64,000 nucleotides of DNA from Trichosphaerium sp. ATCC 40318. Lineage: Eukaryota; Discosea; Flabellinia; Trichosidae. Where the stretch lies: the NCBI GenBank assembly GCA_038496445.1, contig JALMLS010000122.1:1-64000 (forward strand), read 5' to 3'. Shown piece by piece: positions 1-10,812 of the stretch; within the stretch, counting starts at the first letter, position 1, and each line of letters starts with the position of its first letter. The notes beneath the pieces are model-generated. The model did no database searches, was not told where the DNA came from, and saw only the letters and a program-made list of their open reading frames with translations. Made by a program: the position numbers and the translations under genes.

Positions 1-70
1 CATAGCTTTATCAACATCTAGTTTTAGTATTGGTAAACTCAACATTGCACTGGTCAAAGGCCCAGTAATA

Positions 71-480
71 GGCGTTGTAACAGCTGTTCCATGTGCAGCT
101 GATTGTACATCTTCTTCTTGTTGCTGTTGCACGTCCTTCTGATGAGTATCTGGTGTCTCAGCTTGTATCTGTTGGGTTGGTTTTGTGTGTAGGCAAACCG
201 GGCGTTGTAGGAGCTGTTCCGTGTGCAGCTGATTGTACATCTTCTTCTTGTTGCTGTTGCACGTCCTTCTGATGAGTATCTGGTGTCTCAGCTTATCTGT
301 TGGGTTGGTTTTTGTGTGGTAGGCAAACCTGACATTGTAGGAGCTGTTCCGTGTGCAGCTGATTGTACATCTTCTTCTTGTTGCACGTTACTGAGCAAGA
401 TTTATCTCTATGGTCGGTTCTTGCGAAGCCGTTAAATCAGGCGTTGTAGGAGCTGCACCATGTGCAGCTGATTGTCTTCT
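71..480. repeat. 130-bp tandem repeat (VNTR), about 3.3 copies
   Basis: Units begin at about 71, 201, 331 and 440 with a shared block GGCGTTGTAGGAGCTG. Each continues into a CTTCTTCTTGTTGCTG tract and a TCTGTTGGGTTGG tract. The spacing is 130, 130 and 109 bp, and 130 is not a multiple of three. On the minus strand the block spells a Gln-rich peptide that also forms the C-terminus of the gene ending at 432. Copies 1-3 lie beyond that stop codon, so they are either untranslated or in frames reached by splicing. The array may continue left of the window. Confidence 0.8.
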
Positions 481-3400
481 TCTTGTTGTTGCACGCTATC
501 CTGAGCATCTGTATCAAGATTTATCTCTCGGGTTGGTTCTCGTGAAACTGTTGTAGCAGCTGGTGAAGATGGCACATTTGTTGTCCTACGATGTTGTTCT
601 GGATTTTGAGCTCTGTCTTCATCTTGTTCTTTTTGTTGGTTTTCTTGTGTTGGAGCAGGTGCATTTGTAGGAGTGGTAGCATTGTTACCTTTAGTGGTGG
701 CAGCGGCAATGGCTTGAGCAGCGGCGAGCTTCAGCAGCAGCAGCAGCGACACGAGCTTCGGCAGCGGCAATGGCTTGAGCAGCGGCACGAGCTTCAGCAG
801 CGGCAGCAGCAGCACAGCGAGAATTGACATCTGTTGGTGGAGGATCAGCAGCGGCATCTGGTTGAGGGTTGGGCTCATGTGGTGGAAGATTAGTAGTGGC
901 ATCTGGTTGAGGGTTGGGTTCATGAGGAGGATTAGCAGTGGCATCTGGTTGAGGTTGGGTTCATGAGGAGGATTAGCAGTGGCATCTGGTTGAGGGTTGG
1001 GCTCATGAGGAGGATTAGCAGTGGCATCTGGTTGAGGGTTGGGTTCATGAGGAGGATTAGCAGCGGCATCTGGTTGAGGATTGGGTTCATGTGGTGGACC
1101 ATGTGCATCACGCTGACGACGAAGACGATGACGATGATTAGGAGGGGGTTGGTTATTGTCGATAATAGTGAAACGAAAGTCAGGATTGCTCAGCCTAAAA
1201 CGTGCAAGAGCAGCATTGAATGAAGCATTCATATGCCGAGTATCACGAGACCCATCAGGCATAATCCGTTGCTTGTGAATAACATCTAGATCATCAGCCA
1301 TCATATGTTTCTCATCGCTATCAGGTGTACTATAGTCCTCTGAACTGTCGGAACTGTCGTCACTGCCTCCCTCGATGATAGGTGGGTCAACATAGCCTGA
1401 AGGCATGTCTCCATCCCACTGTGGGTATTCATCAATGTGTTTTGTTGACTCTACCATCCTTTTAATGGTGGCTGCCATCGTTTTTGATGTGGGGAGTTTA
1501 TCACGGTATCGTTCTCTTCTTCGTTTCCCAAAAAAATCAACTACAAAAAAAAAAAAGAGAGTTAGTTACAAAGTTTCAAACAGTATTTTGTGGTGACGTA
1601 CGCATATTATTCTTGCCTCCCAAAGGATAAAATACATGATCTACAAAGCGAGCTACACTCACTAGGCTTACATTAGTGAAACTAGCCTCAAATCTTCCAC
1701 TCCATATGCCCGTTGCAAACAACAAGTCCAAATTAAAGCTTGCAGCATCTCGATACGCCCGTGAGCGAATTATTTCCATGCCTTGGTACGTCTCACCCAA
1801 ACGAAACTCTTCCATAATGTTGTGTATCTGCGTGTACAGTTAGGCCAAAAGAGAAAGATCGGTTTTGGGTTTGTTTAATCTACGTACATTGTCCAGTATG
1901 TGGTCACAACAGATAAATTTTCGTACAACAGCCCCTGCGTTTGACTTAACACGTCCTTGTCTAATTGCAAGCAACAGCTATAACCTTTATGAGTCCAACA
2001 AAGGGTGCAAAGGTTAAATAGAAACATACTTGGCTTGCAGCAATTGTGTTGTGACAGAACACTCTATTGGCAAATATCTTGTAGGGAAAGCCTGCCACCT
2101 TTACACCGTTTTCGAAAAGCTAAAAGAATGTCAGTCAATGTCAATGAACGTCCATAACGTACAATGTCCAACTTTGCTTCATGCTCTTTAAACAAGGTGA
2201 GGTTTTGTATCACAAAAAAACACGATTTCATAAACAGCTTTATTCCCTGTGGTTTAAAGATCTTGGATGCCTGTGAAATACACACAACATGTTTCTTTAG
2301 CTATAAACATTTAAAAGACTAAAAATACCTAGAGTGAAACACTGTACATACCTCGTGCCAGCGTTTATCATCAAGCAGATATTTTGGCTTCCAGTCTCTC
2401 CAACGTGGACGTGGTACTGTTTTGCCTTCTGCTTGTTGCTCTTTGGTGTAGTCTGCATGTAACCTTCTGAACTTCTTCCACAGCCTTTGTACCTTAATGC
2501 TGTATGTGTAGGGAACTACACACAAATTAGCTTTGTATAAAAGGGCAGCTCTTGTTAGTTCACCATACCGACTTGTTGCTGTATGTCGTTATCGTGTATA
2601 ATCTTGTCTAGCGCATTATGGTAGCCAGTGTACGGATTCAAGAAGGTGATGTTTTTTCAGTACCACACCGTACGCTTTGCATTTAAGGCTAATACATCTT
2701 GTTTAGTAGGTATTTGAGAAGAAGGCTACGCACGCAAAGTCAGCCAAACAGCAGTGTGCCCCATCTCCCAGTATGAGTGCGTCTGTACCTTTAACTTTCA
2801 CCCACATTGCCTTTGTCAATGAACGTGGAGTCTAATAAGCAAGTGAGTGTACACACTAATTGCAACAAACGTACCTGAATTACGAACAAAATTAACTTTC
2901 TGCAGAAAGTTTTTCAACGTGTAGTCTCTCACAGACAAAAAGCCAACCACATCAAAGAGATACCAAATCATATGCCGCATATATCTTTTGAGTTTTGGGG
3001 TTCTTGTTTTGTGTAAGGCGTAGTGTCTAATTTTTTTCAACTCTTCAAAGCTTAATAAAGATGTTAGAACTAATTTTTATCTTTCAAATTAAAAACAATA
3101 TGTTGTACGCCGGTATAATGGCCTTGTAATTCTGTAATGATTCCAATATCAGAGACATTTTATAATACTTTGTGGCAGCATATTGGTGTACAGGAGGAGT
3201 CAGTTGTTTGAGACAAAAGGCTCTAGCCAAGCGCCCTTTTTCAGCCAATATTCTGTATGTAAAAAACTTGGTGGTGCGCTCGTGAATGAAGGTCTCTGTC
3301 AAAACAGAAAGTTCGTCGTCCTTAACACGTTTCAAATTGATAACCTTGAACCAGTCGCGGTTGGGGTCTTGCAAAATGGTCAATGCATCGCTAAGAGTGG

Positions 3401-4033
3401 TTTGTTCCTAACATTAAATTAAAAACAATAGCAATCAAAAAAATGTAGTGTAGAAATGAGAAATATTACTTATGTACGTACTGCTGTGCCAGCGTCATGG
3501 CCACGTAGCTCTTCCTGTACCTCTTCTGTCAAACGGTTACGTAATATTTCTTTTATCTCCACTGGGTCGCGCAATTTGCCGTATGCACCGTGCTGTGTAA
3601 GTTTTAGCTCTCTAAAGGTGAGTTAACGTTAAAAATACAAAATCGAGGTTTTCAAAGGGCCAAGTTATACAAAACAACCACGTACTTGTAGAGCAAGTTT
3701 GTTTCTCCCTTCTTTGTTATCAAACTGTTCAAGTTTTCTGCATTCCAATGATTTAGCGTGTCCCCAGCCACAAACCTGCGTATGCGATAGTGGGTTTCCA
3801 AACAAGCTAATACAGGTAAAATACGTTAGTTTGTTAAAAAAAATAGACAAAACTAGACAACAGTGCAGTTTTTACGCCTGGCACGTTGTAAAAAGTTAAA
3901 GTAGTGAAAAAAACGCACGTGCGTTGCTGTCTATAATCCTCTCCTTATCTTGTTTGTACCAACTTGCTTCCAATGCAAGCCTACTAGCAAAGCACGGTAC
4001 ATCCATAGCATCTAGATTAACAACCGTTGACAT
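432..4033 (-). CDS. Unrecognised large multi-exon protein with repeat-rich acidic tail
   Basis: Function not recognised. The ATG at 4033 opens MSTVVNLDAMDVPCF. Exons then join in frame across short GT..AG introns, with coding blocks near 3.66-3.79, 3.49-3.60, 3.10-3.40, 2.70-3.06, 2.34-2.58, 2.08-2.28, 1.60-1.82 and 0.43-1.54 kb. The last join (intron about 1532-1601) gives NNM-LDFFGKRRRERYRDK, with a basic NLS-like patch, so the long terminal ORF belongs to this gene. That exon has an acidic Ser/Asp stretch, then HEPNPQPDA-type repeats, an Ala-rich stretch and a Gln-rich end. The middle is rich in basic and aromatic residues, for example LHADYTKEQQAEGK. It stands head to head with the gene at 4836. 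Multi-exon form and expanding repeats are seen; a transposon-borne or virus-derived protein is possible but unproven. Whether it is intact depends on a pair of frame-cancelling deletions in the repeats (see findings). Confidence 0.5.
849..1095 (-). repeat. 42-bp coding minisatellite (HEPNPQPDA(T/A)ANPP unit)
   Basis: About six copies of a 42-bp unit beginning GGCATCTGGTTGAGGGTTGG lie inside the last exon of the minus-strand gene. Each full unit encodes 14 residues, so copy-number change keeps the frame. One copy, near 937-977, is 41 bp because a G is missing in GTTGAGG(G)TTGG. Confidence 0.85.
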
Positions 4034-4521
4034 ATACCTCTTTATTTTTGAGTTAAGTCACCCTAGCACTCAGTACAAGAAGCAAAATTCCACATTTACC
4101 ATTTCCTACCAATAAAAGCGCTTACATGTACCTTTAGCGCTGAAACCGAAAAAAGTGCTCACGTGAATTCACTTCAGTGAATACTAGCCTCGAAAACCGA
4201 ACTTTTGCTAGCAGCGCTGAATCTTTCTCAGGTACTTTGTTTTAGTCTTACGAACGTTTTTTAACCAGGTATACCATTCATAGAAAGTTAAAACGGTTAC
4301 CATGCCCTAAACACACTGCTTCCGTGCAAAACGGTGTGAACATGTGGAGACAAAAATACTTCGCTTTGTAAAGTGGCTGCCAACACACAAGCCCATACTT
4401 TACGCCTGCCATCAGCAAATGCAAGCTTACCCAACGACACCCAAGTATTTACAGCGATGTATACACTACTGTCGTTGCCCAGCAAACAACGCATCATGTT
4501 GCATGGCACGTGGAAAATGTT

Positions 4522-4563
4522 TTTCACTGAACAAGATTCTCGCTGGAGACGTGTTCAGTGAAA
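4522..4563. repeat. Perfect 12-bp inverted repeat, 18-nt loop
   Basis: TTTCACTGAACA at 4522-4533 faces TGTTCAGTGAAA at 4552-4563. It lies in the region between the divergent genes starting at 4033 (minus) and 4836 (plus). It could be a DNA cruciform, an operator or part of a fold-back element. Confidence 0.75.
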
Positions 4564-4595
4564 CTGATATTAAACTTGTGCTGCACAAAATTGCG

Positions 4596-4654
4596 TGGTT
4601 GATGAGCGTGGTGCTACAAAACTGTTTTTGTTGTAACGCCACGCTCACCAACCA
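4596..4654. repeat. Imperfect 23-bp hairpin next to the previous one
   Basis: The left arm 4597-4619 and the right arm 4631-4653 pair at 20 of 23 positions around an 11-nt loop. The cores are GAGCGTGG and CCACGCTC. With the hairpin at 4522 it makes two consecutive stem-loops between divergent genes. No protein or RNA family is recognised. Confidence 0.7.
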
Positions 4655-4835
4655 TGTTTTATTTTGTTTTTCAAGCTCATAAAGCTTGGTCAACAATATT
4701 AAGCACTACGTTGGACCTTAAAACAACTATGAAGTGTGGTGAGCATGATTTACAAGCAATTACAGCTTGTACCGCATATTTGCGGCGAAATGCGAAAAAA
4801 CAGGTACAAACAAAGCTGAAACATCACGCAATGAG

Positions 4836-7800
4836 ATGAAATCAACGCAAAGTGGTGAACCGGTACGTTGTAGCGCAATCCATCTTTTGTTGTCACTTGT
4901 GGTGGCAGTTTTGTACGTAACTAACCTTAGAATAGGCGCAGAAGCGCAAGGAGCAACAAACGGTACGTACTTTGTGCTAACAAGCAAATTTGTTTTTTTT
5001 TTGCTGATCTGCATTCGTTTGCATTGTATCCATCCTCTAATCACTAAATAGAAGCGTTTGCGATCATTGTGTTTAAGTTGATACCATCTTAACACAAACT
5101 TCATTACAAACACGGAGAACGCAACCACACACACTTGGGGCTTAATCGAACAAGTACGTTGTTTTTGAGCGCGGCGCAAATAGCGTATTGCAGCTCTAAA
5201 CGCTCAACTTTAGCTAGAAAAAAGTGCTGTGACCTCGTCTTTGCATATTCCGACGAGTTTGCGTTTAAAGATGGCTGAAAACCCACCTGTACGATCAACG
5301 CGTTAGAAACCATCTCCTATCATTCTTAACTCTTTTTTAGGCATGCAAACGCCAAATGGGACTACAAAACTGTACGTAATTCTCTTTTCCGTTTTTATCG
5401 CTTTTACGGCGTCTACAACTCTAAAAAAGCAACAGCGCGAAAAAACCAACGGTTAGTTTTTTTTATGTGTTCGAAACAAACTGTACACCATTTCTTCTAC
5501 TTTTTCATTTCAGCGCCTTCTTGGCCGTTTTCAACGCCTTTTTCATCAAATTTTAGGCTAAAAACGCTTATTTCTTTTTAGATTTTACAGGTGTGAGCCT
5601 AATCGCTACACAAGACCCTGTAATCAACAGCGCCAACTCAATAGCAGAAAAAGATGCTTTGCTGTTGCCCATGGACATTGTACGATTAGAGGGCTTCATA
5701 ACGTCCAGAGATGTCCTGTCCCCTGAAGAAAAACAGTAATACCTTTGCTACTGCCTTCACTCACTTGTTTAGGTTAATTGGCCCTTTTCATGGCAGTTCA
5801 GACCTAGTACTAGCTCACGAAGGTTCAAAGTTGTACGTACAGAGTTTTATTTTCCTTCTTCTTTTCTTGTTTACATGCGTTATTACAATTACACATTTCT
5901 GCTGTGCTTGCAGCTGTAGTTAGCGTGACATTGATTATCTCTCTGTTGCACGTTGCCTCACTGATTATTCTTTGGGGTTGAATCTACGCTGTGTTGCTTG
6001 TAATGGCTTGAGTGTTTTGTTTTCTCTCTTTTCTGCTTTTGAATTGCCTTTTGGATGTCACCCAACTACATTGAGCAGGACATTGATCATCTCTGTCCTG
6101 TGTTGTGCCCATTGATCATCCTCTGGGACTGAACGTGTTCGTTGTGGTGCCGTTGTAGAGTATTTTTCACGTTGGCAACATCATTTCTTGTTTTATTTTG
6201 CGTTTTTCTTCTATTGTATTTCACCTACCGCTTTCTTATTTACTTTATAGTCCTCTGCAACAATTTAAAGACCAATTGGAAGCTATAAACCCCTCATCAC
6301 CGACCTCACTGTTGAAAGCCATAAGCGACGTGTTTGATATGTTTGATGACACACGAGATATGCCTTTGAAAGTGCAGTAATAGAAGAGTTGATGATACCG
6401 ATGAAAGCAGAGCAAAAACAGTTAATACACCAAACATTGGTACGGTAGATGTATCTCCTGTAGCCACGGTGCTTATTGTTTGAGGTAGAGCCAACATTTG
6501 GACTTTTTATATGCCAATTACAACGCTTGCTACTACTCTCCTAGCCAACGTAAGCGCATGTTGGCGGCCTGTTTTCTTTTTTATCGGTATTGTTTCGATT
6601 TCTAAAGTGAATAGATAGATACTTACTGTATTTTTAGCTTGTTGTATAAACCTGGCCTGACATCTAGACACAGAAGAAGTAGAAAAGTGAGAGAGAAAAA
6701 GAAGCAGCTTGCAGCTTGGGTACTGACAAACAGTGCATTCTATTCTTTATTAGGACTTTTTGTGATAACACTACGCTTTAGAGCCATTTCCAAGCGGTGT
6801 ATTTTTTACGTGTCAACTGCAGTTTGTGCAACGATTCCGCCAAAACGGTTCCCTTTGGCAACAAGGTGGCCGATAGCGTCTTTTTTAACAACCACTATCC
6901 CATATGCACTTACGGTTATGGCGATGAGGACAGTTACAGGCAAGCACCACGCCATTCGTCAAACAGATGCTTACTTTTGGTAGCAAGTCCAAGTTGAAGA
7001 TAATCACCGTTGGTTACAATGGCTCTCTAAGAGATAATCGCCTCAAAGGTGATTTAAAAAAGTTGCACAAAGGTTACGTGGACGACTCTAATGGCATCTC
7101 ACTGGCAGCTGCTGCGGAGCTGAAGCGATTGGCCAACCACTACTTCGATGAGGTACTAAAGAGATGCTGCAACACAACGCGTATACTAACACCTGTTACA
7201 AGCCATCACCGCCAAGTATGTATGGAAGGGAAAAACCCAAAAGGTACAGCACTTTGGGTCACTCCTATTACCGCCTTTACACCTTGGGTTTGGATCTGCT
7301 GAATTGCAGTTATGACACTGAGAAGGAAAACAGAGCGTTACACTTGGATTTGCTGTGTGCATACGCTACCAATCCTCACTGGGGCAAGGTCTCGGACGCT
7401 TGGAAGATGAGCGACAAATCCACGAAAGCCTGCAAAGCATTTCTTCAGAACAAAGGTGTGCTTGCTTTTCTTTTTTTTTTTGTTTTGTTTTATTTACCAT
7501 TTCAATCACCAACCCCTCTTCAAGGAGCAAGAGAGTACCTGGCGCAGAGATTTCACCCATTGGCAGTCAACAGGTTACGTCAATTGAACCCTCACGTAAT
7601 GTTCACTGGCCTTCATGAACAATGGCTTAAATTATTGCCAGGCACTCCTGTCTACAAATGGAAGCATTTGATCATGGTACTTGCACATTTTTGTGGCTTT
7701 AAACTGCGTGTATACCCAAAAAACTCATTCCATTTAGATCCAAAAAGAAGTGAAATCTATACAAGTGCTTTGTACAGTGTTGCGCTGGCCCGTGCTTAGC

Positions 7801-7962
7801 GATCCCAACCAAAAGAAACAACACCACTGCATAGTGTTCAACATAGCGCCTTGTCAACAACCTTTTGGATGCATGAAGTACGAGCAAATACCTTTTCTAG
7901 TGCGAACATACTACAAGCCAGAGATTGAAAAGTTTTTAAAAGAGTACAACTATACTAAATAA
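4836..7962 (+). CDS. Unrecognised multi-exon protein, hydrophobic N-terminus
   Basis: Function not recognised. The likely start is ATG 4836 (MKSTQSGEPVRC), followed by a hydrophobic run (IHLLLSLVVAVLYV) that could be a signal peptide or anchor. Later coding blocks include one rich in acidic and aliphatic residues (5582-5738), one around 6252-6378, and a clean run from about 6985 to 7962. In the last run, introns at about 7153-7202, 7456-7523 and 7677-7738 restore one frame. The final exon ends EIEKFLKEYNYTK and stops at 7962. Blocks before 6985 join less convincingly, and 6640-6800 has stops in the expected frame. The 5' half may therefore be decayed, or I have misread its introns. It is divergent from the minus-strand gene at 4033, with which it could form a mobile or duplicated unit; that is inference. 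Confidence 0.4.
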
Positions 7963-8099
7963 ATACATTTCCCCAAAAAAAGTGCTACTTTAGTTTTTTT
8001 AGCCTACAAAAGCTGCATAAGAGACGATCTATGACTTGAACACATTTATTTACTACAGGTGACTATTTTACAGAGGCTACACCACGACACACAACTATT

Positions 8100-9432
8100 A
8101 TGGAGCGTACGTATAACGATCAGCAAAAAAATTAACGGTTTTTTTTAAAATTATTTTCAAAAAACGATAAAACGCAATAATACCGTTTCGTACCGTATTA
8201 GCGCTACAAACCTTCTTTTTACCTTTTAAAATTATTAGTTTTTTGCCCCTTTTTTCTAAAAACATGTTTTTCTTTTCATTGTCCTGTTAAAAAGTGCACT
8301 TACTGGTGTTTACCTACAAGAGCGTGCTTAAGAGTCGTATGTACATACTAACAACTTCTCCTTGTAGGTGATCCCCCACCAAATGTAAATTTCTCAAATC
8401 CTGGATCTTTGAGACTCGTCTTCAAAGTAATAGATGGTCATGTTACTGTATCCTTAGTAAAACACAACATGGCACAATTTTCCTATAGCGAATCTGGTAT
8501 AGACGATTCACAAATGGACATAGATGACCCTGGCTCAGACTCAGACTCAGACTTTCGCTCAGACTCAGACTCAGACTTTCACTTTGACTCTGACTCAGAC
8601 TCTGACTCAGACTCAGACTCAGAATCAGACTCAGACTCTGACTCAGACTTTCACTTTGACTCTGACTCAGACTCTGACTCTGATTCTGACCGTGACTCTG
8701 ACTCTGACTACGTACCGTCAGGTTCTACAACTTCGGACTATAGCCAACTTCATGGAGATGACTCCGACTCTGATGACACACCGTCAAGTTTTACAACGGT
8801 TTCGCCTATGTCTACAGCTACACCAAGTACTACGTACGTTTGGTAAGACAGAACACTGTTCTTACTTTCTTGTCAGCACAGAAGATGCCAGCACAGAAGA
8901 TATACAAGAACACCTGCGGAAAAAATTTGCAAATGCTCCAGAAGCGTACATCAAAGTTGACCCAGTGTTCCCTGGGTTTTATGAATTAATAGCTCATCTA
9001 ACAAACGCTACCCCTACACCTACACCTATAACAGATACTGCGCACGTTTGGTAAGACAGAACAATGTTCTTACTTTCTTGTAGTGGATCTGACAGTGCAG
9101 AAGATTCAGATGAACAGCAACTTTCAAATGCTCCAGAAGCCTACATCCAAGTTGATTCTGACTCTGACGCCAATAAGACACCCTCAGGTGCTACAACGGT
9201 TTCACCACCTAGACAAAACACTACGCACGTTTGGTAAAACGGAACAATGTTCTCATTTTCTTGTAGTGGATCTGACGACGCTTCAAGCTTTGAAATTACA
9301 ATTCTTCACTCAGGTGACGAAGCAGAACCAATGCAGGGACAAGACCATAGCCCTGACATTCAGTCACAGGAGGAGGAGGAGGAAGAAAAAGTAGTTGACT
9401 TCTCTGTATTTTTATATTCACAATCAGAATAG
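8100..9432 (+). CDS. Acidic Asp/Ser-repeat protein built from duplicated exons
   Basis: The ATG at 8100 gives MER, cut by an intron at 8107-8367 that carries TACTAAC before its 3' end. Exon 2 reads [20 protein letters not shown], then a long run of (Asp-Ser)n with interspersed Phe and His at about 8540-8710. Three tiny introns at 8843-8876, 9051-9083 and 9234-9266 (34, 33 and 33 nt) all interrupt codon position 2/3 after ...HV or ...YV. Removing them leaves one open frame to the TAA at 9432. The internal exons share NAPEAYI(K/Q)VD. The C-terminus is Glu-rich ([10 protein letters not shown]). The composition suggests an intrinsically disordered protein, nuclear or mineral/cation-binding; no enzymatic domain is visible. 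I do not recognise a family. The frame conservation across all three introns is strong evidence that it is expressed. Confidence 0.7.
8843..9266 (+). repeat. Tandem exon-intron unit duplication with near-identical 33-34-nt introns
   Basis: Each copy is an exon ending ACGTTTG followed by an intron of the form GTAAGACAGAACANTGTTCT..TTCTTGTAG. Unit spacing is about 208 and 183 bp. The introns are far more alike than the exons. Each intron centre is an inverted repeat, AGAACA-N-TGTTCT, with a 6-bp arm (5-bp in the third copy). Confidence 0.85.
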
Positions 9433-9561
9433 AAGAAAAAAAAAAAAGCTACACAACAATAAACTTTTTTTTAAAAATTAATTAGCTTTACTTTTTATTG
9501 GCATAGATTTACACTTATCACATTGACCAACAGGTGAAGCTACCACAATCTATCACTCACT

Positions 9562-10509
9562 TTAAGCCCTATCATCTTCCTCCCAACACCTCTTACTCTT
9601 CCGTGCGCCTTTCTCGTACTCGTCCTGCCTCTTTAAACGCCCACTTTCATACCACTCGGTGTACTTGCCATGTGGTCTACCGTAAGCGTACGCACACTGT
9701 GAAACCAGGTTGCCACCCTCATAACAAAATGACCATCCATGTCGCTTGTTGTACCGGTACTGTTTTATATATCGCAGCGTTTGGTCGTTGTTCCACTTTG
9801 TGACCAATCCGTGTTTGCAATCGGTAGAATGTTGCACAGACCTTGCACCTATTTTATTGATACAACCGTAGCATTTGGGTGAAATGGCATTTTCTAGCAA
9901 ACTGGAGATCATCTTTCTGTTCATTGGGTGTGGAACAACAACTTCGCTATCTGTTGGACGATTGTATATCAGCTCTTCGCGCCCACCAAGATGGTTGAAC
10001 AGGTGCAAAACCTTCACATACATCTTACCACCATCTACACAGATTTTGTACGCGCAAGTGACTTCTTGTGACTTTATCTCATACATCTCTAGTTCAATGA
10101 GATAGCTGGTATCGTTCATTGTTTCTGTTGGATACGTTACTCGGAAAGCGCTCAGCATTCGCCCTTTGTAGTAACTCACAGCCAGGTCCACACGCTTGAA
10201 TCCATCGTAAGTTATACAATCTCCATGCATTTGCCCATTTACAAAGTTGAATAGCCTACTCTCAGATCTCCACATGCCGTGCTTATTCCAGTTTTCGTCA
10301 AAGCGTAAAAAGGAAAGCTGGCTATCCAAAAGCGGCCACACTTCGTTCACTTTCAAGTCCAATTCCATTATCATCATCTTTAATTCTGTTGGCAAAGTCA
10401 GCAGTGTTCGAGCCTACAAAAGACGAAAAAACAAGGTAAGGATTCATAGCAAGCCAAAATCTCTCCATCTCACCTTGGTGTTGCCGCTAAACCTCTTTTT
10501 AGCTGCCAT
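9562..10509 (-). CDS. F-box-like N-terminus plus YwqK/MORN-type repeats
   Basis: The ATG at 10509 opens a short first exon, MAAKKRFSGNTK. Removing the intron at about 10412-10473 joins it to ARTLLTLPTELKMMIMELDL, an F-box-like helix pair. After it comes RFDENWNKHGMWRSE, a motif shared with the paralogue at 22049. The C-terminal third has the W-x-x-(G/D)-x-L/H-G repeats typical of the MORN_2/YwqK antitoxin-like fold: HGLVTKWNNDQTLRY, HGWSFCYEGGNLVSQ, HGKYTEWYESGRLKR. The stop is at 9562 after CWEEDDRA. Such F-box plus MORN_2 architectures are known from amoeba genomes and amoeba-infecting giant viruses. The likely role is an SCF-type substrate adaptor (inference). It converges on the plus-strand gene ending at 9432. 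Confidence 0.7.
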
Positions 10510-10812
10510 CTGTGATGTTCAGTGTTATAGATGGGTGTTTATTAATTATAAACAATTGCTGCAACTAAGAATGATGTAATTCTTACATAGTTTTTTTGTA
10601 GATTTTCTGGATTGTACATTGGAGTTTTATAGGAAAAGCCACGTGATAGTATGTTTTTTTTTTTCCTTTTAAGTCAACACTAATTCACCACAGTGTAGTT
10701 TTATTAACATATAATCGATCGATTCTTGCGCTAGAAGGCTTCAGGTATGTAGTACTGGTATCTCCCTTCTTTTCTTTTACCTTTGCGCTTAATACCAGTA
10801 AATTAGACTTAT
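10510..10812. other. Intergenic region between divergent genes
   Basis: No gene seen. It contains CCACGTGATAG near 10640, one of many CACGTG palindromes between genes in this window, and AT-rich tracts. It probably holds the promoters of the minus-strand gene at 10509 and the plus-strand gene at 10813. Confidence 0.5.

Noticed and set aside
8540-8710. GACTCA/GACTCT array as non-coding microsatellite
   Set aside because: It lies in frame within a spliced gene with clean introns, so it is a coding Asp-Ser repeat.
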